A stretch of 64,000 nt of DNA from NCBI RefSeq assembly GCF_009193295.2, contig NZ_CP059973.1, forward strand, positions 744,001 to 808,000. The letters are read 5' to 3'. The notes beneath the pieces were generated by a model. It was not told where the DNA came from, did not search any database, and saw only the letters and a list, made by a program, of their open reading frames with translations. Numbering within the stretch: the stretch's first letter is position 1; the number at the start of each line of letters is the position of its first letter. Position numbers and translations under genes: made by a program. Below, in pieces: positions 34,232 through 42,932 of the stretch. The stretch comes from Bacteroides luhongzhouii. GTDB taxonomy: Bacteria; Bacteroidota; Bacteroidia; Bacteroidales; Bacteroidaceae.

Positions 34232-36415
34232 TTATTTCACCAGTCTTTGATATTTGCTGAATAAAAAGGTGGAGAATGATAATAATCCGTCAGTTGTTGA
34301 ATGAACATCTTTTCGAGTATCTTTCCGATCAGTTGCATTTACCCAACCTTCTTCTATTTCTTTTAATTCATCTTCAAGTTGCTTCTGATCCACCTCTACA
34401 CCTTTCCCGACCGCTTTGGTGAATGTATTGATATACACCTCCCAGCGCTTTGCATAATAATCACTTATCAATCCTGCCCACGAACGACTGGCATAATCGT
34501 TCAGGCTTCCCCCCCAAGTAGTAATCAAGTTGCGAGCGTTCTTTTCATAATAGTCTTTCAATTGGGGAGAATCTCCCATCTTCCGCGCATCATCAATCCA
34601 TTTATCCAACGAACAGTAAGGATGAAAGGCATTCAGTTTATCCAAATCATTCAATATCTCCTTCATTTTCTCGCCGCAAGCTTTCAAAGCCTGATAGTCT
34701 TTAGCTTCAACCATCCTGTCAAACTCCATTTTCACGTCAAGAAAGTAGTTTCCAAGCACCTGTCTGCCTACAGTAATCAAATCCAGGCGAAAAGCATCCC
34801 TCCGGTCAGAAGGCGCTTCGTTCAGTTTTCTCCAAACCTCTAATAGCTCAACATTACTATATACATTACTTGTCCGTTTTTCACTATTCTTATTCAATGC
34901 AGGGCGATATCCGGGTAAAGTGCCCAATGTGCGCGGTACCTGTACATAAATGTCATTGAATAATATTTTCCAAGCATCGCGCACAGGCTGCGACACGCAT
35001 CCCACATGTCTGTCAGCCAGACATTCAATCCATTTATCATCATCTACATTCAGGTTCCATGCTTTCTCAAGAATGTATTCGTAGGGAAACTGCATCACAT
35101 CCAATCCTTCCAGCGTAGAGCCGATTCCTTTAAGGTTGCCTCCACCGTTAATGAGAGCATTCTCAAGCCGTGCGCCACTCTCTTTGACGTTACCTGTCAA
35201 AGTTGTGTTTCCCCCGAAATTGCCCAGATAACACCAAATATAGGGCTGATCATGAAAATGCTCTGTTCTTTTCCATAATTCAACATTTTCACAATGATAG
35301 TCAAGTAATATCATTTTATTCTGTGGCACTCCCGTCAACAAAGCCTTCATCCGCCCGGAAGTCCATTTATCTTTATCAAAATAAAACATCCACGTCATTT
35401 GCATCCATTGGGCTTTGGGATCGGCAGCCGTCAATGTGGCGTACATATCCGATGCTATCTTACGCAAATATTCGGGTTCGAAACTGGGCGGATCAACCTC
35501 ATTGAAAGGATCTAAACCATAAATATGATCGGTTCCGAAAAGTTTTTTTTGTTCATCAAGAAATAGCTTCTGAATTTTCGCAAACAAAGCATCGTCAGGG
35601 TTCAGAAAATTACAACGGTATGCATCAGCAAAGCCGGCCCATTTGCCCAAATGTTGAATATCGGCCTCAGGATAGAGCCGTTTTAAATCGGCAGGTACAT
35701 GTCCGGCAAAGGCTGGCAATACAGGCTTCATATTCAATTCACGCTCACGTGCGAGTATTCTTTTCTGCAAGCTTACCTGATGTTCCAGCCATTCCATCGG
35801 CAACGGACCGTTCCAGCGATCTATGTTAGCCATCCGATGCCAGGGCAGATACGGCGGTCCCGTGAAGTAAGAGCGTATTTCGATGTCCGACATTCCCATT
35901 TTCGACCAGACTTTATACCACACGGCTTCCTGTCCGGTAATTGCCAAAGGCATATTTATACCATTAAGGGCCATCCAGTCAATAAAGCGCTCCCATTCTC
36001 TCCATTGCCACCAAGGCATCGTGTAACCATACGTGCAGTAATTCAGGAAAAAGCGAGTATCCACTCGCGCTTCCGAAACGACCTTCTCACCAACCATTGG
36101 CAATTCTTCAGGAATTTCAACGGCTATATCCGCATACCATGACACGGTAGTGAGACAGTAATATTTTAAATAATGGTTCAGTCCCATCGCCATTGAATTG
36201 GCGTTGTTTCCACCGATTACAATTTTATCTTTTACAGACTCTATCGTAAAACAGTCTTTCTCTCCTTTCAACTTTTGAAATTGAAAACTCTCGATGTATG
36301 ACGGCAGCAAACGTTTCAATAATGCTTCCGCAACAGCTACGTCTTTGTCTTTAGCCTGAAGAGCCAACGACATAAACAGCATAACCAGACACGTGTATAC
36401 ACTTTTTCTTTTCAT
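34232..36415 (-). CDS. secreted GH89 alpha-N-acetylglucosaminidase 1
   Basis: 727 residues with a signal peptide (cleavage near LALQAK, residue 21). An N-terminal domain, a TIM barrel and a C-terminal helical domain follow the order of human NAGLU. The barrel holds FFLNYCTYGYTMPWWQWREW, GINMPLAITGQEAV, the acid/base Glu306 in YGLDPFNEVDPP, and Glu436 in GIGSTLEGLDVMQF, which aligns with the nucleophile of NAGLU. Six residues on it has Gln442, where human NAGLU and the second enzyme here have Glu. It should remove terminal alpha-linked GlcNAc. The gene follows the acetyltransferase gene by only 6 bp. Confidence 0.93.
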   Translation of the reverse strand: MKRKSVYTCLVMLFMSLALQAKDKDVAVAEALLKRLLPSYIESFQFQKLKGEKDCFTIESVKDKIVIGGNNANSMAMGLNHYLKYYCLTTVSWYADIAVEIPEELPMVGEKVVSEARVDTRFFLNYCTYGYTMPWWQWREWERFIDWMALNGINMPLAITGQEAVWYKVWSKMGMSDIEIRSYFTGPPYLPWHRMANIDRWNGPLPMEWLEHQVSLQKRILARERELNMKPVLPAFAGHVPADLKRLYPEADIQHLGKWAGFADAYRCNFLNPDDALFAKIQKLFLDEQKKLFGTDHIYGLDPFNEVDPPSFEPEYLRKIASDMYATLTAADPKAQWMQMTWMFYFDKDKWTSGRMKALLTGVPQNKMILLDYHCENVELWKRTEHFHDQPYIWCYLGNFGGNTTLTGNVKESGARLENALINGGGNLKGIGSTLEGLDVMQFPYEYILEKAWNLNVDDDKWIECLADRHVGCVSQPVRDAWKILFNDIYVQVPRTLGTLPGYRPALNKNSEKRTSNVYSNVELLEVWRKLNEAPSDRRDAFRLDLITVGRQVLGNYFLDVKMEFDRMVEAKDYQALKACGEKMKEILNDLDKLNAFHPYCSLDKWIDDARKMGDSPQLKDYYEKNARNLITTWGGSLNDYASRSWAGLISDYYAKRWEVYINTFTKAVGKGVEVDQKQLEDELKEIEEGWVNATDRKDTRKDVHSTTDGLLSFSTFLFSKYQRLVK

Positions 36416-36421
36416 TCTGAT

Positions 36422-37507
36422 TTATAATTTTATATAGATTTTTCTTTTTAACAAAACATACCCCAACAGCCCATTGAACAACAGGAAAAATACACCGTAC
36501 ATAAATGAACCGAAGTAATTTCCGAATAACGGGTTAAGCAAATTACTGAATACAGCCGTATGAATATGCCAATGAACAAGCAATCCGCCGGCTATGCAAC
36601 TAAACACATAAATTACAAGCGGATTCGCTCCAAATGCTTCGAAAAACGAAAACCACTTTTTATTCTGCTTCACATCAATGATATAGAGCAGCAATGCCAA
36701 TGACAATGACGCAATCCCACAAGTAAGCAAAACGAACGAAGGAGACCACAAACGTTTATTCAAAGGACAGGCATAACTTAACAAATAGCCGGCAAACAAC
36801 AGAGTGGTACCTATAAGAAATAGATTCAGCATCCGGCGGTCATTGTCTTTAATGTCGATGATTATCTTTCCGCAAACAAAACCTATCATTACTTGAGATA
36901 CAGCGGGAATCGTACTAAGTATCCCCTCGGGATCGACAAACTGGCGGCCCTGAAGATACATGTGGTTAGATCCTAAAATAGCCGAATCAATCATGCCGAC
37001 GATATTATCCGCACTCTTCTCAAATCCGTTTCCAAATAACTGAAGAATAAAGTAGACAGCCAGCAAAATGACGGCTAATGGCATAAACCGCTTATGTGGT
37101 ATTGTTACAGCCAATAAGGCTGTAATGCCATAACAAATCCCAAGCCGTTGCATAACTCCCATCAACCGGAGCTGACTCAGATCAAAATAGTTACCACTAT
37201 CGATTGCTGTAATGAACCACTCCATAACCAGACCTATAAATATTAATAAGAGACTTCTTTTTATGATTTTCGCAATGGCCGGTCGACACTGGAAGTTATA
37301 CTTACACAAGGAGATGTAGGTCGAAATACCCATCAGGAACATAAACATCGGGAATACCAGATCGGCCGGCGAAAAGCCATCCCACTTGGCATGTGCAAAA
37401 ACAGCAAAGTTATACCCACACTTTCCTGTGTTGTTGACCAAGATCATCCCGGCAACAGTAATACCCCGAAGTACATCAAGCGAAAGCAACCGTTTGTTCG
37501 GATTCAT
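36422..37507 (-). CDS. HGSNAT/DUF5009-type membrane acyltransferase
   Basis: 361 residues with about ten membrane helices. The N-terminus RLLSLDVLRGITVAGMILVN and the loop FAHAKWDGFSPADLVFPMFM match the family of human heparan-alpha-glucosaminide N-acetyltransferase. The first external loop keeps His39 in AHAKW, the position of the acetylated active-site His in the HASW motif of the human enzyme as I recall it. The reaction moves acetyl from cytosolic acetyl-CoA across the membrane onto the amino group of a terminal alpha-glucosamine. It sits between the GntP permease gene (14 bp) and GH89 gene 1 (6 bp). A different acyl acceptor is possible. Confidence 0.85.
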   Translation of the reverse strand: MNPNKRLLSLDVLRGITVAGMILVNNTGKCGYNFAVFAHAKWDGFSPADLVFPMFMFLMGISTYISLCKYNFQCRPAIAKIIKRSLLLIFIGLVMEWFITAIDSGNYFDLSQLRLMGVMQRLGICYGITALLAVTIPHKRFMPLAVILLAVYFILQLFGNGFEKSADNIVGMIDSAILGSNHMYLQGRQFVDPEGILSTIPAVSQVMIGFVCGKIIIDIKDNDRRMLNLFLIGTTLLFAGYLLSYACPLNKRLWSPSFVLLTCGIASLSLALLLYIIDVKQNKKWFSFFEAFGANPLVIYVFSCIAGGLLVHWHIHTAVFSNLLNPLFGNYFGSFMYGVFFLLFNGLLGYVLLKRKIYIKL

Positions 37508-37521
37508 AATGTTTGATTCTT

Positions 37522-38778
37522 TTAATTACTTATTATATATAATATAGTCGTTCCGGCAGCTAACACTATCCCTATAAGCGATTCATAAGGTATCAGCTTC
37601 AGACGTTCTTTAAAGTTGAGTTCGCATACGCCTCCTGTCGCATGAAAGAACGAGCCATGTGGCAAATGGTCAAGAACTGTAGCTCCGGAATTAATCATAG
37701 CTGCCCCCCAAACCGCAGAAATGCCTATAGCCAATATCGTTTCAGCAAATGAAGAAGAAGCCAGTGTCGCTCCGGCTGTTGTCGATGCGGTAGCCGCTGA
37801 CATCAATGCGCCTGATATAGGAGCAATCAAGACATCACTCATATGAGCATGCTCCAGTCCTGTAAGAATCCAGTCTTTCAAAGAAGAGTTCTTTATGATG
37901 CCGGCAATAGTTCCGGTTCCGATCAACAGAATAGCTACCACAGACATCTTTTGCAGTCCATACTCTATACCCGGAAGAATATTTTTCCATTGTTTCATAC
38001 AGACAGCACCACATAAGCCACCTACCGGCAAAGCTATCAAAGGATCAATATTAATTCCTGCCGCAGGACGTAATGCCAATAAAACAATCGTAACAACAGG
38101 AGCAATCAGACTGGTTCTTAACGACGGCAGATTTCCCTCTTCCTCTTTATTCTCTGTTTGCATCACCGTTTTTTTGTTTTTTACTGTTTGAGGCATCAGA
38201 CGGACAATAACGAAAACAGTGAAAAACAAACCGATCACTGCCGGTAAAATATTGGCAAACATTACAGCCGATAGATCTGCATTAAAATTTCCGGCCGCTA
38301 TAATGGTGTTCGGGTTAGGTGATATGATATTTCCACACTTGCCTCCCCCGATCATAGCAATAAGTAACACGGATGGAGACAGGTTTAGACGCTTGCCTAT
38401 CGAAAGAGCCACCGGTGCAACGGTTATCACAGCCACATCTATAAATACGCCTACAGTACAAAGCAACATCGTTGCGAGTGCCAATGCCATAAATACCCGT
38501 TTTTCACCCATTTTGTTTATAATCGCATTGGAGATGACCGTGGTAGCCCCGGTTTGTATTAATATACCTGATAAGACTCCGGCTGTCAGAATCCGCAATA
38601 TCGCCGGGGTGACCTCTTTCACCCCTTCGGTCATCACCGTTACGGTCTCATTTAAAGATAGTCCTCCCAACAGCCCTCCAACTATCGCTCCGATAATCAG
38701 ACTGTATGTCGGAGAAAGCTTTCTTATGATTAACAGTATGGATAATGAAAGCCCGATTAATGCGCCTATCGCTGTCAT
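37522..38778 (-). CDS. GntP-family organic acid permease
   Basis: 418 residues with about twelve hydrophobic segments. Family features are LIIGAIVGGLLGGLSLNE, LTAGVLSGILIQTGATTVIS, IGGGKCGNIISPNPNTIIAA, ATASTTAGATLASSSFAETI and the C-terminal HLPHGSFFHATGGVCELNF. GntP members are proton symporters for gluconate and related sugar acids; glycerate transport is also known for some. The next gene downstream in the operon order is upstream here: glycerate kinase, whose stop is 7 bp before this start, so glycerate or a similar acid is the likely cargo. Confidence 0.9.
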   Translation of the reverse strand: MTAIGALIGLSLSILLIIRKLSPTYSLIIGAIVGGLLGGLSLNETVTVMTEGVKEVTPAILRILTAGVLSGILIQTGATTVISNAIINKMGEKRVFMALALATMLLCTVGVFIDVAVITVAPVALSIGKRLNLSPSVLLIAMIGGGKCGNIISPNPNTIIAAGNFNADLSAVMFANILPAVIGLFFTVFVIVRLMPQTVKNKKTVMQTENKEEEGNLPSLRTSLIAPVVTIVLLALRPAAGINIDPLIALPVGGLCGAVCMKQWKNILPGIEYGLQKMSVVAILLIGTGTIAGIIKNSSLKDWILTGLEHAHMSDVLIAPISGALMSAATASTTAGATLASSSFAETILAIGISAVWGAAMINSGATVLDHLPHGSFFHATGGVCELNFKERLKLIPYESLIGIVLAAGTTILYIISN

Positions 38779-38784
38779 TGAGTA

Positions 38785-39927
38785 TTATTTAGTAAATTGT
38801 TTTATGATTCTCACCACCTGTCGCACCGTTCTCTCTATGTTTTCTTTCGTAAACTCCGGTTGCATCGCTTCTTCAAGTGTTACCGGGAAAGGTTGAATAG
38901 GCAGTACGGCAGTAAACCCCATCCTATTAAGCGCTTCGGTGGCTTCGACCGCTCCCCCCAACGCTATCACCGGAACCTGACATTTCTCACCGACACGTAA
39001 AATTCCGTCCAGCGCCTTTCCCATACCAGTCTGGCGATCCAGTTTCCCCTCTCCGGTCAGTATCAGGTCTGCCTGTCGGACGACCTCTTCGAAACGAAGC
39101 GTTTTCAATATAACTTCTATTCCGGAGCGCAATTTTGTATTCAGAAACGGAAGCAGGCCGCCTCCCATTCCTCCGGCCGCTCCAGCACCGGGAAACTGTG
39201 ATATATCCATATTTGTATATTCCTTTATCAGCTGTGCATAATGCCGCAACCCATTGTCCAACTCTATCACTTGCAACATAGTTGCCCCTTTTTGAGGAGC
39301 ATATACATAGGCCGCACCCTCTTTTCCAAAAAATGGATTGCTAACATCACAGGCGATCGTAAAGTGACTCTCCTTCAATGCCGGATTTAATTGGGAAATA
39401 TCTATTTGATGGACTTTTATCAGGCTTTCACCGACAGGCTCCAACTCACCGTTTCCACTATCTAAAAAACGTGCACCTAAAGCCTTCAGCATACCAATTC
39501 CCGCATCATTCGTAGCACTTCCGCCGATCCCGATAATGAATTCCCGGCACCCGCGTTTTAATGCGTCAGCAACCATCTCTCCAACTCCATAAGTCGTAGT
39601 CTTCATGGGGTTTCTTCGATTTGAGTCAATCAATGGCAAACCGCAGGCTGAAGCCATTTCGATAATAGCCATCGCACCTTTGCTTACGATACCATACGAT
39701 ACTTCAATTGGCTTCATGAATGGATCATGCACCCGACATGACACCGTTTGGGCATGAAGGGCAGAGCATAAAGCTTCTGTAGTCCCTTCGCCGCCATCGG
39801 CTATGGGGAAACGTATAATCTGACAGTCGGGTAATTCCTCCTGAATCGCTTTTTCGGCAGCTTTCGCTATCTCGAAAGAACCGACCGAACCTTTAAACGA
39901 GTCGAATGCCAATACAATCTTTTTCAT
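38785..39927 (-). CDS. glycerate kinase (GlxK/GarK type)
   Basis: The ATG at 39925-39927 gives 380 residues (MKKIVLAFDSFKGSVGSFEI). A frame from 39939 would need GTG and overlaps the GH89 stop. Family motifs are FDSFKGS, IADGGEGTTEAL, EMASACGLPL, GIGGSATNDAGIGMLKALGA, GAGAAGGMGGGLLPFLNT and ILTGEGKLDRQTGMGKAL. It phosphorylates D-glycerate with ATP to 2- or 3-phosphoglycerate, joining glycolysis. The gene lies 8 bp after GH89 gene 2 and 6 bp before gntP, so it is embedded in the glycan operon. Confidence 0.95.
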   Translation of the reverse strand: MKKIVLAFDSFKGSVGSFEIAKAAEKAIQEELPDCQIIRFPIADGGEGTTEALCSALHAQTVSCRVHDPFMKPIEVSYGIVSKGAMAIIEMASACGLPLIDSNRRNPMKTTTYGVGEMVADALKRGCREFIIGIGGSATNDAGIGMLKALGARFLDSGNGELEPVGESLIKVHQIDISQLNPALKESHFTIACDVSNPFFGKEGAAYVYAPQKGATMLQVIELDNGLRHYAQLIKEYTNMDISQFPGAGAAGGMGGGLLPFLNTKLRSGIEVILKTLRFEEVVRQADLILTGEGKLDRQTGMGKALDGILRVGEKCQVPVIALGGAVEATEALNRMGFTAVLPIQPFPVTLEEAMQPEFTKENIERTVRQVVRIIKQFTK

Positions 39928-39935
39928 AAAAGCTA

Positions 39936-42092
39936 TCACTTATTTGTTTTCTCTATTAAATTCAACGCAGCCTTGACCGGATCATCAAACGGAGTCGTAC
40001 TGTTGCTCCAGGGAGATGTAATCCATTGCTCCTCCCATTCCCGGATTTTATTCCGGTCTTTTGTGAAATAGAGCTGTATACGAGGGATATAGTAGTCTTT
40101 AATCAGCCCGCTCCAGAAACGGGCAGCATAATCCTCCTGAATACCACCCCAACTTGTAATCAGGCGTTTGGCATTTGCTTCATAAGCATCTTTTTCCTGA
40201 AGAGTTGTTCCACTATTGCGCGCAAGTTCCACCCATCCTTCTAATCGATATAAAGGATGAGAGGCCAGCAGCCTGTCAACGTCCATCAACAAATCAACAG
40301 TTTGTTGCAGATTACGTTGCGCTGCGAGAACACGATTCTCCGAATCATCTTTCAGGGCCTGCTTATAAAAATTTTCAGCTTTAGCCGCTACATAATACGA
40401 AACAAACTCTATGAGGTCGTTTCTGTATAATTCAGAGCTTTTCAGTTCGTCAGCGCAACTAGCATACAAACGTATAGCTTGCAAGTAATCATCACTAAGG
40501 TCGATTTTACTGATCCGCCGTTGATCGGGTATTACGGTTTGCCAGGTAAAACGGGGGTATGAATATAAAGAACTATATGCTGTTTTCCGAAAAAGTCTCC
40601 AGGCTTCCTCCATGGCATCGGGATAACCTCCATAACGGGCCTCGCAGTATATCCTCATCCAGTCGTCCAGGTCGATGCTGTCTGATGACCATCCCATATC
40701 GGCTAACAGTTCGTAAACAACCTCATTGTTCTCGAGTCCTTCAGGGGCAGAACCGAACCCAATCAGGTTACCTTTATTTGCGGCACGTAACGCTTTGACC
40801 GAGGAGCTTGCATACATGTCCAGATCTCCTGTCATGGTGTTTTTCCCACCAAAGTTGGGTACATAGCTGAATATCCATTTCTTTCCGTAAAACCCATCAT
40901 GTACTTTCCATGTCTGTTCGGTGTTCCATACCCATTTCGGATAATCATTGCCCAAATCAATGATGATCATTTTATCATCAGGTACATTGCTTAACAAGGC
41001 TTTAAGCGATTCTTTATCCCAGAATGAATGTTGATATCCGAATGTCCATCCCTGTGTAACCCAAACGGCATCCGGGTTTCCGGCTGTAATCGATTTATAA
41101 ATCGTTTCTCCATACTCGGCCAATAACTTATATTTCGCTTCTTTATCCTCCTTATCGATAGGCAGTTCCATCTCATTAAAACTATCCGAGAGATAATACG
41201 TATTTTCTCCAAACTCTTTTTCCCACTCTTCGACAAACAGTTTGCCTATTTCTTCAAAGAAAGGTGAATCCGGTGGCAATACATAGGCGTTGTACTCTTC
41301 ATCAAAACCACCCCACCGCATGTGCCGGAATTGTGTGTCGGGATGTTTCTGCACAAATCCTTCCGGCACGAAACCTGCAAACGCAGGCGCTATGGGCTGC
41401 ATACCCAACTCGCGCATACGGGTCAGGATTTGATGCTGCAAAGCGATTTGGTTATGTTGCCAGGCATCAGATAAAGGACCGTCCCACTTGTTCAGATTGC
41501 CCATGCGATGCCAAGGAAGGTGTGCAGGGGCAGTGAAAAACTCACGGATTTCTTCCTTGGTCAATCCCATACGCAGCCATACCCGTTCCGCAATGGCTTC
41601 GCTGGCCACGGTAGCCAACGGCATATTTACACCATAAAGAGCCATCCTGTCAATTTCCTTTTCCCAACGCTCCCAGTCCCAGTAAGGGGTAGTGTAGCCG
41701 AATGTACAAACATTAAGGAAATAACGCAACTCATAAGGGGACACCTGTTCATACAATTCATAATCGGGCCACGGCATCACCGACGTTATGTGTTCACCGC
41801 TCCATGTTTTCATACTCTTGCAGGCCTCTTTCATGTACGTATGAAAAGCGTAACAGATAGCAACCGAGCTACTTCCCCTTAAGGTAAGCCGACCGTCGCT
41901 TGCTATCACTTCGAATATATCTTTACCATCGGATGGTTCGATATATTCAAAGTGGATAGACTGTGCTCTTTCCCCAATCTGACGTTCTATTACCTGTTTG
42001 GCGGGGGTGATAATATCCGTCTTAGGCTTGTGGCATGAGCAGAAAAAAAGCGTTGTTGAAATCAGTAAATACTTGATTATTGTATGTATCAT
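39936..42092 (-). CDS. lipoprotein GH89 alpha-N-acetylglucosaminidase 2
   Basis: 718 residues with a lipoprotein signal (TTLFFCSC, Cys20). Same domain order as the enzyme at 34232. The catalytic region has Glu307 in YYLSDSFNEMELP (acid/base) and Glu451 in GFGSAPEGLENNEVVYELL (nucleophile), with Glu457 also conserved as in human NAGLU. Other matches are YFLNVCTFGYTTPYWDWERW and GVNMPLATVASEA. Being lipidated, it should be anchored in the membrane, while paralogue 1 appears soluble. The gene follows the second EEP gene by 28 bp. Confidence 0.94.
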   Translation of the reverse strand: MIHTIIKYLLISTTLFFCSCHKPKTDIITPAKQVIERQIGERAQSIHFEYIEPSDGKDIFEVIASDGRLTLRGSSSVAICYAFHTYMKEACKSMKTWSGEHITSVMPWPDYELYEQVSPYELRYFLNVCTFGYTTPYWDWERWEKEIDRMALYGVNMPLATVASEAIAERVWLRMGLTKEEIREFFTAPAHLPWHRMGNLNKWDGPLSDAWQHNQIALQHQILTRMRELGMQPIAPAFAGFVPEGFVQKHPDTQFRHMRWGGFDEEYNAYVLPPDSPFFEEIGKLFVEEWEKEFGENTYYLSDSFNEMELPIDKEDKEAKYKLLAEYGETIYKSITAGNPDAVWVTQGWTFGYQHSFWDKESLKALLSNVPDDKMIIIDLGNDYPKWVWNTEQTWKVHDGFYGKKWIFSYVPNFGGKNTMTGDLDMYASSSVKALRAANKGNLIGFGSAPEGLENNEVVYELLADMGWSSDSIDLDDWMRIYCEARYGGYPDAMEEAWRLFRKTAYSSLYSYPRFTWQTVIPDQRRISKIDLSDDYLQAIRLYASCADELKSSELYRNDLIEFVSYYVAAKAENFYKQALKDDSENRVLAAQRNLQQTVDLLMDVDRLLASHPLYRLEGWVELARNSGTTLQEKDAYEANAKRLITSWGGIQEDYAARFWSGLIKDYYIPRIQLYFTKDRNKIREWEEQWITSPWSNSTTPFDDPVKAALNLIEKTNK

Positions 42093-42120
42093 AGAAAATC
42101 ATAAATGTTATAAGTGAGTA

Positions 42121-42903
42121 TCAATATTTTTTCTTTGATGCTTCTTTCACATATTCCAGTTCCGTAATAATCGGTAAATGGTCTGACAAAAGCGACTGAA
42201 CAGTTTGCGTACTAATCACACGCCATCCTTTTTGCGGGTAAGCAAACAAGTAATCTATCTTAATCACAGGTTTCCATGCCGGCATTCCAAAATCATCGTT
42301 ACTCGCAGCAAACCAACTATCCATACCACGTATTGCCTCCGAGTAATGACGCGCATTGAAATCGCCTCCCAAAATTACAGGATATTTATAATTCTTGAAA
42401 TGATCGGTAATAAATTTTATTTGCTCCGCCCGTGTTTCTTTAGAGTTGACGTCCAGATGCGTAGAGGTAAAAACAATGGTATCATTACCCATTTCGAATA
42501 ATCCCTCCAGCATGGCCCGTCTCTCATGCTCTTTGACCGGATGGGGCAGCATTATCTTTTGGACAGAAATATATGGATATTTACTTAACATCCCAATACC
42601 GTAATAACCGGTAGAATAGTCAATCGTTTTTCCGTAAAGCCCAAACATCCCTGTATGATAGGCAAGTTCGGATATAAAATCCTTCCCTTTCTGATGCGGG
42701 GCACGCTTACGGTCTGTTTTGCTATCCACTTCTTGAAGCGCCACAAAATCAGGTTTGAAGGATTTGATGTGATGAGCAAGTTCTTCTAAAGATGCCAGTT
42801 CGCCAAATCTCAAATTATAGGTCATTACCCGCACCCGTAGAGTATCTTGCGCATAGACAACGCCCAAAGTCAGGCATAAAAACAATAATAAATATTTCTT
42901 CAT
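42121..42903 (-). CDS. secreted endonuclease/exonuclease/phosphatase-fold enzyme 2
   Basis: From the ATG at 42901-42903 the protein has 260 residues, MKKYLLLFLCLTLGVVYAQD being a Sec signal. A longer frame from 42945 overlaps susD and hides the signal. EEP motifs: RVMTYNLRFG, FVALQEVDSKTDRKR, STHLDVNSKETR, ILGGDFNARHYS and LSDHLPIITELEYV. It is a paralogue of the protein at 31662. Both are exported, so a substrate with a phosphoester is processed outside the cytosol. Confidence 0.9.
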   Translation of the reverse strand: MKKYLLLFLCLTLGVVYAQDTLRVRVMTYNLRFGELASLEELAHHIKSFKPDFVALQEVDSKTDRKRAPHQKGKDFISELAYHTGMFGLYGKTIDYSTGYYGIGMLSKYPYISVQKIMLPHPVKEHERRAMLEGLFEMGNDTIVFTSTHLDVNSKETRAEQIKFITDHFKNYKYPVILGGDFNARHYSEAIRGMDSWFAASNDDFGMPAWKPVIKIDYLFAYPQKGWRVISTQTVQSLLSDHLPIITELEYVKEASKKKY

Positions 42904-42932
42904 TGAATACATGGTTTCTATTTTTTTAATGA

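Noticed and set aside
34232..36415. GH89 enzyme 1 as an inactive copy because of Gln442
   Set aside because: Both catalytic Glu residues, the signal peptide and full length are kept; a change of specificity is more likely.
39928..39939. Longer start for glycerate kinase
   Set aside because: It needs GTG and overlaps the GH89 stop; the ATG at 39927 gives the family-typical N-terminus.
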